From Aquirhabdus sp. (GTDB taxonomy: Bacteria > Pseudomonadota > Gammaproteobacteria > Pseudomonadales > Moraxellaceae): 64,000 nt of DNA. Below, piece by piece: positions 45,747-53,696 of the stretch. Where the stretch lies: positions 1 through 64,000 of the forward strand of contig JASLGO010000049.1 of NCBI GenBank assembly GCA_030150135.1. Direction: 5' to 3'. Position 1 is the first letter of the stretch. The number at the start of each line of letters is the position of its first letter. The position numbers were made by a program, and so were the translations under genes. The notes under the pieces are model-generated. The model was not told the origin of the DNA, searched no databases, and saw only the letters and a program-made list of their open reading frames with translations.

Positions 45747-46976
45747 CTAGGTTTTGGACTTGGCTTGGTGCATATTGGGCAGGAATATTGCCAATAATCC
45801 GAGCAATGGTAAGAACGCACAGAGATGATAGACATAGCCAATGCCATACATATCTGCAAATTGACCCAGTACGGCTGCACCAATCCCACCCATGCCAAAG
45901 GCAAAACCGAAGAACAATCCAGATACCATACCAACTTTGTTCGGCATCACTTCCTGAGCAAACACGACAATCGCAGGGAAAGCCGATGCTAATGTAAAGC
46001 CAATGATGACACTTAAAATACTCGTCCACATCAGATCAACATAAGGCAGCGCAAGTGTAAATGGTGCGATCCCTAAAATAGAAAACCAGATCACCTGCTT
46101 ACGTCCGATGCGATCCCCAATTGGACCACCCAAGATTGTTCCAGCGGCGACAGCGCCCAAGAAAATAAACAAATATACCTGTGCCGATTGAATCGATAAG
46201 TGGAATTTATCCATCAAATAAAACGTGTAATAACTGGTCAGACTGGTCAAATAAAAGTATTTGGAAAACACTAAAAACATGAGTACTGTCATCGCCATGA
46301 TCACTTGGCGCTGGGATAATGCATTCGGTTGCGTAGGCACTTTGGGTTTTGCTGCCATCATTCGTTGTTGGTCTTTATACCAGCCACCAATTTTCCACAG
46401 CACAGTAATGCCCGTGAGCGCGGCAAGGGCAAACCATGCTGTACTATTCTGTCCATGCGGAACAATAAAAATAGCCGCAAGTAACGGTCCTATCGCACTG
46501 CCAACATTACCACCCACTTGGAAAATAGATTGCGCTAAACCATGCTTTCCGCCTGATGCGAGACGTGCGACGCGTGAAGATTCAGGATGAAAAATCGATG
46601 AGCCTGTTCCCATGAATAACGCTGCAACGAGCAGCATGGCGTAATTCTGTGCAAAGGCAAGCAGAATGATTCCTGTCATTGTGGAAGTCATCCCAAAGAC
46701 CAGAGAATAGGGTTTTGGATGCTTGTCCGTATATGAGCCGACAATTGGCTGTAATAACGAAGCAGTGACTTGATAGGTAAACGTCACTAAACCAATTTGC
46801 GCAAAAGTTAAGTTGAAGCCGCCTTTGAGAATCGGGTAAATGGCGAGCAGCAGAGATTGCAGCATATCATTGATAAAATGACTAAAACTAATCGCACCCA
46901 GCACACGAAAGCGTGTGGTTTCACTGGTGGTGTTTGCTGGTGGAGTTTTCATCTGTGCAGTGTCTACTGATTCCAT
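45747..46976 (-). CDS. fsr: fosmidomycin-resistance-type MFS exporter
   Basis: A 409-aa MFS protein of the Fsr family. FRVLGAISFSHFINDMLQSLLLAIYPILK is the typical first helix, and GSYTDKHPKPYSLVFGM (motif A position) and GTGSSIFHPESSRVARLASGGKHGLAQSIFQVGGNVGSAIGPL are diagnostic blocks. The ATG at 46976 has GAGG 5 nt upstream; the open frame to 47012 is not needed. An AraC regulator is divergent 174 bp away and is the likely controller. Confidence 0.92.
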   Translation of the reverse strand: MESVDTAQMKTPPANTTSETTRFRVLGAISFSHFINDMLQSLLLAIYPILKGGFNLTFAQIGLVTFTYQVTASLLQPIVGSYTDKHPKPYSLVFGMTSTMTGIILLAFAQNYAMLLVAALFMGTGSSIFHPESSRVARLASGGKHGLAQSIFQVGGNVGSAIGPLLAAIFIVPHGQNSTAWFALAALTGITVLWKIGGWYKDQQRMMAAKPKVPTQPNALSQRQVIMAMTVLMFLVFSKYFYLTSLTSYYTFYLMDKFHLSIQSAQVYLFIFLGAVAAGTILGGPIGDRIGRKQVIWFSILGIAPFTLALPYVDLMWTSILSVIIGFTLASAFPAIVVFAQEVMPNKVGMVSGLFFGFAFGMGGIGAAVLGQFADMYGIGYVYHLCAFLPLLGLLAIFLPNMHQAKSKT

Positions 46977-47150
46977 AACAACCTCGTTTGTCAGTGAGTG
47001 ACAACATATCAATTGAAGATCAATGTCGATCTTATGGGCTGATCATACGCCACAATGAAACGACATTCCTGCGAGAATATGGCAATATATATCGTAAAAG
47101 TGACATGATTTTTATGTGTTGAAAATGCACGATGTTGATGGAGTCATACG

Positions 47151-47942
47151 ATGTCTCTCTCGAAACAAAAAACAAGCCATGAATGTTTGCACTACACCCA
47201 GTTTGATCAGCGTGATATGCCTGTGACTGCATTGGCTAAAAATTATGCGCATGGTCATACGACGGGAAGGCATTCACATCCGCATGCACAGCTGATTTAT
47301 GCGGTGCGCGGCGTGATGCTCGTTGGAACTGATCAAGGGCAATGGATAGTGCCTCCTTCGCGTGGAATTTGGATGCCAGCACATATCGAGCATTGGGTAC
47401 GGATGATCGGCGAGGTGCATATGCGCACCGCATACATTCGCCCAGACGCCGCACCTGATTTGTTGACGTCCTGTCGTGTTGTGGGCGTAACAGCCTTATT
47501 GCGTGAATTATTGCTTGCCGCGATCGATGTCGAGCATCCTTATACAGTGGGTACGCGAGATGGGCATTTGATGCAGTTGTTGCTCGATGAAATTAAAAGT
47601 GTTCAGCCGTTTTCGTTGCAACTCCCCAATCCTCACGATTCTCGTTTGATGCAGATTACTCAGACGTTGAGTCAGAATCCTGAAGACAATACCACGGTTG
47701 AAATGTGGGCGGAGCGATTAAGCATCACCCCAAAAACAATTCATCGTTTGTTTTTGAAAGAAACAGGCATGACCTTTGGGCAATGGCGACAACAAGCGCG
47801 ATTGTTGACTGCATTGGAGAAGCTGGCGCAAGGAGAAAAAGTACTGAGTGTGGCACTTGGACTTGGATATAACAGCCCCAGTGCTTTTGCAACGATGTTC
47901 AAGCGGCAGTTTGGTGTATCACCCAGTCGATTTTTTGATTAG
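47151..47942 (+). CDS. AraC-family regulator with cupin sensor, divergent from fsr
   Basis: A 263-aa regulator. The N-terminal cupin part has GRHSHPHAQLIYAVRGVMLV and PPSRGIWMPAHIEHWV. The C-terminal double HTH has TVEMWAERLSITPKTIHRLFLKETGMTFGQWRQQARLLTALE and the second helix set VLSVALGLGYNSPSAFATMFKRQFGVSPSRFF. Single-domain AraC proteins of this form, divergent from MFS exporters, are common local regulators. Its effector is unknown. Confidence 0.9.
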   Translation: MSLSKQKTSHECLHYTQFDQRDMPVTALAKNYAHGHTTGRHSHPHAQLIYAVRGVMLVGTDQGQWIVPPSRGIWMPAHIEHWVRMIGEVHMRTAYIRPDAAPDLLTSCRVVGVTALLRELLLAAIDVEHPYTVGTRDGHLMQLLLDEIKSVQPFSLQLPNPHDSRLMQITQTLSQNPEDNTTVEMWAERLSITPKTIHRLFLKETGMTFGQWRQQARLLTALEKLAQGEKVLSVALGLGYNSPSAFATMFKRQFGVSPSRFFD

Positions 47943-48021
47943 CAGCGTCTTTTATTTAATGTCTGCGAACCATTTACTCAATATGAGTCATATTGAGTGG
48001 TTGGCTGGCGATGATTTAATT

Positions 48022-49014
48022 TCAGGTAGTTTTATATTTCAATGTTGCTTCAGGGTCGCAGAGTTTTCTAAGCATATTTAATGGCATATTGCTTTGAGCC
48101 GCGAGATTACTGAAATCAGTATAAAGTTGTAAAACTTCTTCATCTGCGTGATCCGCATGACCTTTCAGCATGAGGTGTACCAGCTTAAATCGAAATAAGA
48201 CAAATAAGGTCAACTGAATAAAAAACTTAGGTACGAGTAGATCTAATAAACGTAAATTAAATGGTGTTGGTGTGATATGGGCTTGATGGAGCAGTTGAAA
48301 ACCCTCAACGATGGCACCTGCAATGATGTTGCTATCCGACCAACTCAGTGTGAAAGATTGGTTCATCTTGAGTTTGCGTACACCATTAGCGATCAAGGGA
48401 AGCATTAACGCGCTATGTGTTTTTAACCATGCCTCCATGTGCTCAACACCTTTTGAAGCAATCCCTGCTTGATTAAATAAGTCGACTAAAGCTTGTCTGG
48501 TGGCAATGATTTGGCGAGAAGAGGTTGGTTGAATATTGCCAATGGTCGTGATTTGAAGAAAACTTAATGCACGCGGTAAAATGAAATGATGGGAAACACC
48601 CGAATCAGGATCGAATCCAGCGAGCATAGCTGGAAATGCCCAAAATAAGCGTTCGCCAAACTTTTGACGTAAATCTGAAAAGTCCCCCGCGTAATTAAAC
48701 ATGCATACAATTTTGGAGCAGGGATGCGCTTCTAAAGCAGGCAATAATGTGCCGAGATGGTGTCGCTGAACAGTGAGAATAATAACATCGGCAGGCATGC
48801 TCTGTAATAATTCAGGTACAACATCTACTTTAAAATGTTGTGTTTTTATCTTCGCGAATGGATTTAATGAGAGTTTTTTAAACAGCATTCCTTGTTGCTG
48901 TAATTGAATGAAACGCTTGTTGCGTGCAACAATTTTGACATCATGCCCTGCTTCAAGTAATTGGCTAGCAACTGCACCTCCAATACTTCCAGCACCAATA
49001 ATGATAATGTTCAT
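48022..49014 (-). CDS. 2-dehydropantoate 2-reductase-like protein (ApbA/PanE family)
   Basis: A 330-aa NADP-binding protein. The N-terminal Rossmann start MNIIIIGAGSIGGAVASQLLEAGH matches PanE, and VIILTVQRHHLGTLLPAL is the second conserved block. The C-terminal domain is poorly conserved and longer than in true PanE (about 300 aa), with WLKTHSALMLPLIANG holding the expected Lys. It may therefore act on another ketoacid. It begins 23 bp after the secreted esterase stop and probably shares its transcript, an odd pairing. Confidence 0.75.
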   Translation of the reverse strand: MNIIIIGAGSIGGAVASQLLEAGHDVKIVARNKRFIQLQQQGMLFKKLSLNPFAKIKTQHFKVDVVPELLQSMPADVIILTVQRHHLGTLLPALEAHPCSKIVCMFNYAGDFSDLRQKFGERLFWAFPAMLAGFDPDSGVSHHFILPRALSFLQITTIGNIQPTSSRQIIATRQALVDLFNQAGIASKGVEHMEAWLKTHSALMLPLIANGVRKLKMNQSFTLSWSDSNIIAGAIVEGFQLLHQAHITPTPFNLRLLDLLVPKFFIQLTLFVLFRFKLVHLMLKGHADHADEEVLQLYTDFSNLAAQSNMPLNMLRKLCDPEATLKYKTT

Positions 49015-49037
49015 ATATTTTTCCTTTGTCTATAAAA

Positions 49038-50060
49038 TCAATAACTCTTAGGATTTTGGATAAAGAACTTAATTAGATTTTCACCCAAATTGAATGTGTC
49101 TTGGCAGACCAGCCACTGTGCTGGTGTCGTTACAGGCAGGCAATGCCCAGCAAGAGGGTAGCTCGCTCCACTATGCTTTACATTTTCTAGAACAAGAGAG
49201 CCTTGCGTGTAGCGGATATGCGATTGTTTTCCGACAGGAACCCAGCCTGATGATGTGTAGGTCAGGCGAGGTGTTTGCCATGATGGATCTTCGGCGACAA
49301 CACTGGTCACCGTTTGTCGATTTGCGGCAAATGCTGCCGTCACTAATGCTGCAAGGGTAATGTTAGGATCTGTCAGTCCATTGGTCATCATGAGCGGTTT
49401 AGTGATAGCACAAGTCGTACCTCCACCTGTCATGGCGTAACTTGCGTATAAGTTACTATGATTGCAATAGAAAACGTTTGCAGTTTGTGCACCGCGCGAA
49501 AATCCGTGTACATGAATCCGGTGGTTATCTACATGAAGTGCTTGGATAACATTGTTGACGAATTGATCAATAATAGGGATTTCGTTGTTATAAGCACCAC
49601 CGACAACAGACAGTGGATCAAGCGTGTCATTTTGTGTATCGAATAAATGTGTAAGATTTGGCTGAATCACGATGTATGGTGTACTTGCACCGTACTGGGC
49701 GGCTTTCCAGCCGTAATATTGTAAATTAGTTCCTGCATTTTCCTCGGCAGCATTCATCGTTGCGCCATGGATGTCTAAAATCAGACCACACGACACAGTC
49801 TTACATGCTTTGGGAATGGAGACTGTAAAAACGACATAATGTGTACCTGAGTTGCATCCGTATTGGCGTACACCCAACATGGTTCCATCGGTACTTTCAG
49901 TCGGACTGCTATTGCTGACATCACAACGATCTGTTGCAGTAGGTTGATTGTTGACTAAGGGAATATTTGAAGCTGCTGATGCATGATGGGCATAGAGTAT
50001 GGTCAAACTTATGACCGAGCTTTTTAAAATAGATCGAAGAAATGTGAATGGACCAGTCAT
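49038..50060 (-). CDS. secreted alpha/beta hydrolase, polyester/feruloyl-esterase-like
   Basis: A 340-aa exported esterase. The signal peptide runs to about residue 29 (ISLTILYAHHASAAS). CGLILDIHGATMNAAEENAGTNLQ is the oxyanion region, HVHGFSRGAQTANVFY carries the nucleophile Ser, GLTDPNIT the likely Asp and HSGASYPLAGHC the His. Several cysteines suggest disulfides. The pattern resembles LpqC/PHB-depolymerase-like secreted esterases that attack polymers or plant esters. A large perfect palindrome lies 70-120 bp upstream. Confidence 0.8.
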   Translation of the reverse strand: MTGPFTFLRSILKSSVISLTILYAHHASAASNIPLVNNQPTATDRCDVSNSSPTESTDGTMLGVRQYGCNSGTHYVVFTVSIPKACKTVSCGLILDIHGATMNAAEENAGTNLQYYGWKAAQYGASTPYIVIQPNLTHLFDTQNDTLDPLSVVGGAYNNEIPIIDQFVNNVIQALHVDNHRIHVHGFSRGAQTANVFYCNHSNLYASYAMTGGGTTCAITKPLMMTNGLTDPNITLAALVTAAFAANRQTVTSVVAEDPSWQTPRLTYTSSGWVPVGKQSHIRYTQGSLVLENVKHSGASYPLAGHCLPVTTPAQWLVCQDTFNLGENLIKFFIQNPKSY

Positions 50061-50129
50061 TATCGTAATCCTCTTCTAGTTGTGTGAACTTTGTATTTAA
50101 CGAGATAGTTCGTTTAAAGTTTTTAGTAA

Positions 50130-50178
50130 GCTTGCGTAGTTAATTTGATTAATAATTAATCAAATTAACTGTGCAAGC
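50130..50178. repeat. large palindrome upstream of the secreted esterase
   Basis: Positions 50138-50170 form a perfect 33-nt palindrome (16-bp arms, one central base). It is extended by two G-T pairs and GCTTGC / GCAAGC to a 24-bp stem. Arm sequence AGTTAATTTGATTAAT is very AT-rich. It lies in the promoter region of the esterase and may be an operator or a cruciform site. Confidence 0.8.
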
Positions 50179-50233
50179 ATAATCAACTATCTGTGTTGGA
50201 TCTTGATGGTTTGTTGAAATAATTTGACTTAAT

Positions 50234-50286
50234 GCCTCAGTCTGAGGCTCTCCCCTCAATGGTTTTGTTTGGGGGAGAGCTTTTTT
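50234..50286 (+). terminator. plus-strand intrinsic terminator without an upstream gene
   Basis: The hairpin gctctcccc (50247-50255) / ggggagagc (50272-50280) is followed by T6 on the plus strand. A second perfect 6-bp hairpin (gcctca / tgaggc, 50234-50248) overlaps it by two bases. No plus-strand gene ends nearby, as both neighbours are on the minus strand, so it may end an unannotated small RNA. Confidence 0.7.
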
Positions 50287-50351
50287 GTGACTTGCAATCA
50301 TCTGTTATGTGAGGATGTTTTTTATGATGAATTGCATTTTTATCATGCGGA

Positions 50352-51221
50352 CTATCTCAACCTGATATGAATCAAATGTGTTGCAGAGGTAGTCGTTAAA
50401 TAATCGCTTCGCTGATCAAAATAACGTTCATTTTGCGCAGAGCCTGACAAGTCTTCTAATACATCAAAACCAATTTCATTCAATGCCGCATGAAGTTCAG
50501 CTGGAATAAACTGCCCAATTAATGGCTCACTCATATACTTGGTAAAACGAGATAGAGCAAAACTACCCAAGCGTTCAGCACCTGCAAGCTGTTGATATGG
50601 AATTGAATAATCGAACACGACTTCACTGCCAGACGCTGCGACTTTTGCAATTGCACATAGCGTATTCAAAGTTGTTTCAGGTTGAAGGTAATGTGTTGTT
50701 CCTAGCCACGAAAAGAAAGCGACTTTATCGCGTTGAAAGCTGCTACGAATGAGTGCGTCAAATAAAGATTCTTGTTCAAAATTGATCGGAACCAGCTCGA
50801 CGTTCTCAGGAATGCTCCCGAATCGTTCAAGTTGTTGTTTCTTAGAGGCTTGTGTATCGGGATGATCGACTTCAAATATTTTTAGGAAAGCCTGATCAGG
50901 GTTTTGGCGTAAGGAAAACGAGTCTAGTCCCGCGCCGACGAGGACATATTGATCAACACCGTGAGCAATTGCATCAGTGAGCTTATCTTCAGCATAGCGC
51001 GAGCGCCCAACAACCTGCCCAATCAGTAGACCAATCGGACTAAATGCACGCGGCAGAAGAAAGTGATGCCATTTTCTGCTTTTTAAAATGCGTTGCCAGC
51101 CAGAACTGGTGAATTTAATGGCGTATGGATCAGAAAATAAAGGATTTTCTGCATAGATCGTATGGCTTGCACGTAATGCTGCGGCACCTTCGGCTGTACG
51201 ACTGCGTTGTCCTGGCTTCAT
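50352..51221 (-). CDS. class I SAM-dependent methyltransferase, TIGR00027/LCMT-like
   Basis: A 289-aa methyltransferase. The family start SRTAEGAAALRASHT, the RSRYAEDKLTDAIAHGVDQYVLVGAGLDSFSLR SAM-binding block, IFEVDHPDTQASKKQQL and FFSWLGTTHYL fit the leucine-carboxyl-methyltransferase-like group. Bacterial members methylate carboxyl or hydroxyl groups of small molecules, and targets are mostly unknown. It is a single gene with a 326-bp empty region upstream. Confidence 0.86.
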   Translation of the reverse strand: MKPGQRSRTAEGAAALRASHTIYAENPLFSDPYAIKFTSSGWQRILKSRKWHHFLLPRAFSPIGLLIGQVVGRSRYAEDKLTDAIAHGVDQYVLVGAGLDSFSLRQNPDQAFLKIFEVDHPDTQASKKQQLERFGSIPENVELVPINFEQESLFDALIRSSFQRDKVAFFSWLGTTHYLQPETTLNTLCAIAKVAASGSEVVFDYSIPYQQLAGAERLGSFALSRFTKYMSEPLIGQFIPAELHAALNEIGFDVLEDLSGSAQNERYFDQRSDYLTTTSATHLIHIRLR

Positions 51222-51547
51222 CTGTGTGATTCTCTTTTTATCAAAAAGGGTTTCTCGTGATCTGAGGATACGAGTTGGATCGAATATTTGCGCTTTGTTT
51301 TGTACAGGAGAGTATCAGACTTGTACATTGCATTATTGACCAAAAATACGGAAATATTTCGTGAATTTGATGCGATCGTATGTTCAAGTTAAATGATTAC
51401 AGTCGATAAAACATTCAATTACTTAAAGTCAGGCTTTTTTATTGTTGCACATTTCTATATTTCGATGGGCCTAATGACCGCAAGATCAATATTATATGTT
51501 TGTTAAAAATTACGAAAATCACATGATGTCCGCAGATCATACTCATC
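51222..51547. other. 326-bp intergenic region without a gene
   Basis: AT-rich sequence between two minus-strand genes. No credible reading frame, RNA gene or strong dyad was seen. It should hold the methyltransferase promoter and the 3' end of the tetR transcript. Confidence 0.5.
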
Positions 51548-52189
51548 TTAATCCAACAAGCTCTTGAGCGCGATTTGCATAAAATCTTCGCCGAGATCAT
51601 GAGGTGAAGGCAGTGTCTGATCATCAAGCCATTGTCTGGCGTAGGTATGTACTGGGCCAATCAGCACAGGTAAATACATGGCTTTGGGCAATACGCGTAG
51701 ACGTTTAAAATCAGGCAGAGCCTCTAATTGGCTTAAAAAAATACGATGCGAACTGGTGATTTCTTCACGAAACGCTCGTTCTTGATCAGCGTCTTTAAGA
51801 ACACGACGATGACGAAACACAAAACGTGCCCAATCGGGCTGAGTCACAATCCAATCAATATTGCTTTGAATGATGCGACGAATAGCATTTTCAAGATTGG
51901 TTGCATTTTTAAGTGACTGATGTAATTGACGGCTGAATTGTCTTAATCCTTCTTTGTAGAGTGCAGCCGCAATTTTTTCTTTATTGCCAAAGTGATGGTA
52001 AATACTGCCCACGCTTGCACCAGATTGCTCACGAATCATCTCTATCGTTGTTGCTTCAATACCTTGATGAATAAAGCAATTCAAGGCTGCTTTCAAGATA
52101 TCGAGCTGCCTTGTGCTGGACGATGAACTGCTTGGCGTTTCTTCCAAATTGGAGGCAGTTTGTACTGTATTTGACTGAGTGGTCATCAT
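51548..52189 (-). CDS. TetR family regulator, divergent from DUF4442 gene
   Basis: A 213-aa TetR protein. A Ser-rich N-terminal linker (TPSSSSSSTRQ) precedes the HTH LKAALNCFIHQGIEATTIEMIREQSGASVGSIYHHFGNKEKIAAALY. The C-terminal half is a helical ligand domain. It is divergent from a hotdog gene with an operator-like dyad between them, so it probably represses itself and that gene. Its ligand may be an acyl-CoA or a lipid, by analogy only. Confidence 0.88.
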   Translation of the reverse strand: MMTTQSNTVQTASNLEETPSSSSSSTRQLDILKAALNCFIHQGIEATTIEMIREQSGASVGSIYHHFGNKEKIAAALYKEGLRQFSRQLHQSLKNATNLENAIRRIIQSNIDWIVTQPDWARFVFRHRRVLKDADQERAFREEITSSHRIFLSQLEALPDFKRLRVLPKAMYLPVLIGPVHTYARQWLDDQTLPSPHDLGEDFMQIALKSLLD

Positions 52190-52197
52190 TAGAACTA

Positions 52198-52217
52198 TAT
52201 TCTAGAATAATATTCTA
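52198..52217. promoter_or_regulatory. probable TetR operator in the divergent promoter region
   Basis: The two overlapping dyads are TATTCTAGAATA (52198-52209, perfect) and TAGAATAATATTCTA (52203-52217, 7-bp arms with one central base). Size, symmetry and position between a TetR gene and its divergent neighbour fit a TetR operator. Confidence 0.7.
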
Positions 52218-52265
52218 ATAGTGTAAGGCTTCTGCTTCATAAAAGCGACTCTTTAGGGGAATGAA

Positions 52266-52724
52266 ATGCAAATTATTGACTTGTTTAATAAGCTCAAAAG
52301 CTTACCTGCTGGAACTCAGCTCTTTAGCTGTGCGGTCTGTTTAAAAGCACCTTATTTCAGTAGTATTCATCCGCTGGTTGAGGAGGTCAAACCTTCTTAT
52401 GTGCGCGTCAAATTACGCAAGCGTCGTAGTGTTGAAAATCATTTAAAAACCGTTCATGCGATTGCGATGTGCAATATGGCGGAGCTTGCAGGTGGGTTGA
52501 TGACTGATGTGTCAATTCCTAAAGGCGCGCGTTGGATTCCATCTGGCATGACAGTGAAATATCTCAAAAAAGCCAAGACAGATTTGATTGCTGTAGCGGA
52601 TGGTTCGCAGATTGATTGGAGTCAGGAAGGCGAGGTGATCGTTCCCGTGTTGGTATCAGATACTCATAATGAGATCGTTTTTTCTGCTGAGATCACGATG
52701 AATGTGAAGCATGGTAAGGCTTAA
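52266..52724 (+). CDS. DUF4442 hotdog-fold protein
   Basis: A 152-aa protein of the DUF4442 / thioesterase-like group. FSCAVCLKAPYFSSIHPLVEEVKPSYVRVKLRKRRSVENHLKTVHAIAMCNMAELAGG shows the N-H-x-x-x-T-x-H-A-x-A-x-x-N-x-x-E pattern of hotdog enzymes. Acyl-CoA hydrolase or carrier roles are plausible. AGGGGA sits 5 nt before the ATG at 52266. Divergent regulation by the neighbouring TetR is likely. Confidence 0.85.
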   Translation: MQIIDLFNKLKSLPAGTQLFSCAVCLKAPYFSSIHPLVEEVKPSYVRVKLRKRRSVENHLKTVHAIAMCNMAELAGGLMTDVSIPKGARWIPSGMTVKYLKKAKTDLIAVADGSQIDWSQEGEVIVPVLVSDTHNEIVFSAEITMNVKHGKA

Positions 52725-52742
52725 CCAGCGTTGATTGAATGA

Positions 52743-52767
52743 GCCTCCTGTTGAGGAGGCTTGTTTT
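52743..52767 (+). terminator. intrinsic terminator after the DUF4442 gene
   Basis: The perfect 7-bp stem gcctcct / aggaggc with a GTTG tetraloop, followed by ttgtttt, 18 bp past the stop. Confidence 0.82.
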
Positions 52768-53017
52768 GATTACAGATTTATTTGAAGATTGGTGCTACTT
52801 TGAGCCATCGCAATAGCCATGGGCTGAAGGTTTGATTGCTTTAGATCGCTGTATGGCGTGGATTAAAATAATTTGAAGCCTAAACGGTCTATAGTAGATT
52901 TCTAAATTTTGATTTGTTGATCAATCTTTAATTTATTGAATATAAATAATATATTTTATTTTATGTCAATTGTGACCGACGAGTCGCGCAAATCATCCAT
53001 AAACTGCAAAATAGTTT

Positions 53018-53045
53018 TTGACTTAATAGTTACATTTGGTACTAT
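53018..53045 (+). promoter_or_regulatory. marR promoter with overlapping operator-like dyad
   Basis: TTGACT (53018-53023), 16-bp spacer and TACTAT (53040-53045) make a good sigma-70 promoter. The dyad AATAGTTAC / GTACTATT (53025-53048) overlaps the -10, as expected for autorepression by a MarR protein. The ATG begins 7 bp past the -10, so the transcript would be leaderless. The remaining gap back to 52768 holds no gene. Confidence 0.6.
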
Positions 53046-53051
53046 TTCTGA

Positions 53052-53570
53052 ATGAATAAATCTAAACGCCTTAAATACGACGAAGTCCGTGAGCGGGTCG
53101 AACGATCCCACCAGATGGTGCTGGGTGATACTCAGGCGCTCGGGACAATCCAGATCAATTTATTGGTCAAGTACAACGCTTGGCTGATGCAAGAGTTGCT
53201 CAACAGAGGACTTGCAGATTTCGGTCTGAGTGCGCCTGCCTATATCGCGATGACGATGATCAATAGCTCGACGGATCAGACTGTCAATCCTTCTGATCTG
53301 TCGCTATGTACAGGGGAGACGCGTGCCAATATGACGCGCATCTGTGATGACTTGGTGGCTCAAGGACTTTTGCAACGGGTAACGAGTGCTGTTGATCGTC
53401 GCCGTATTGATTTGTCGCTGACTTCGGCTGGTTTGGATTTGCTGAAACAGGTTGTTCCGAAAATGCGTGAAAAGAATCGCAAGATTTTTAGTGTGTTTAG
53501 TGATGAGGAGCGTGACGTACTCGAAAAGTCACTCTTTAAGCTCTTGAATGCCATGGAATCGAATGTCTAA
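53052..53570 (+). CDS. MarR/EmrR-type regulator of the efflux operon
   Basis: A 172-aa MarR-family winged-helix regulator. QINLLVKYNAWLMQELLNRGLADFGLSAPAYIAMTMI and SDLSLCTGETRANMTRICDDLVAQGLLQRV form the HTH, and the wing has SAVDRRRIDLSLTSAGLDLLKQV. EmrR-like regulators of this type repress the emr efflux genes that follow. It lies 126 bp before the outer-membrane component on the same strand. No Shine-Dalgarno precedes the ATG (see the promoter entry). Confidence 0.88.
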   Translation: MNKSKRLKYDEVRERVERSHQMVLGDTQALGTIQINLLVKYNAWLMQELLNRGLADFGLSAPAYIAMTMINSSTDQTVNPSDLSLCTGETRANMTRICDDLVAQGLLQRVTSAVDRRRIDLSLTSAGLDLLKQVVPKMREKNRKIFSVFSDEERDVLEKSLFKLLNAMESNV

Positions 53571-53696
53571 ACGCAATTGAAATCCTGACTGAATGGTTGG
53601 GGTTTTAATGAGTGAACGTTAAATCTCTACACCGAAAAATATTACTGTTTCATACATATATCGTGAGGTTTGCGATATAAAAAAGGTGGCGACATC

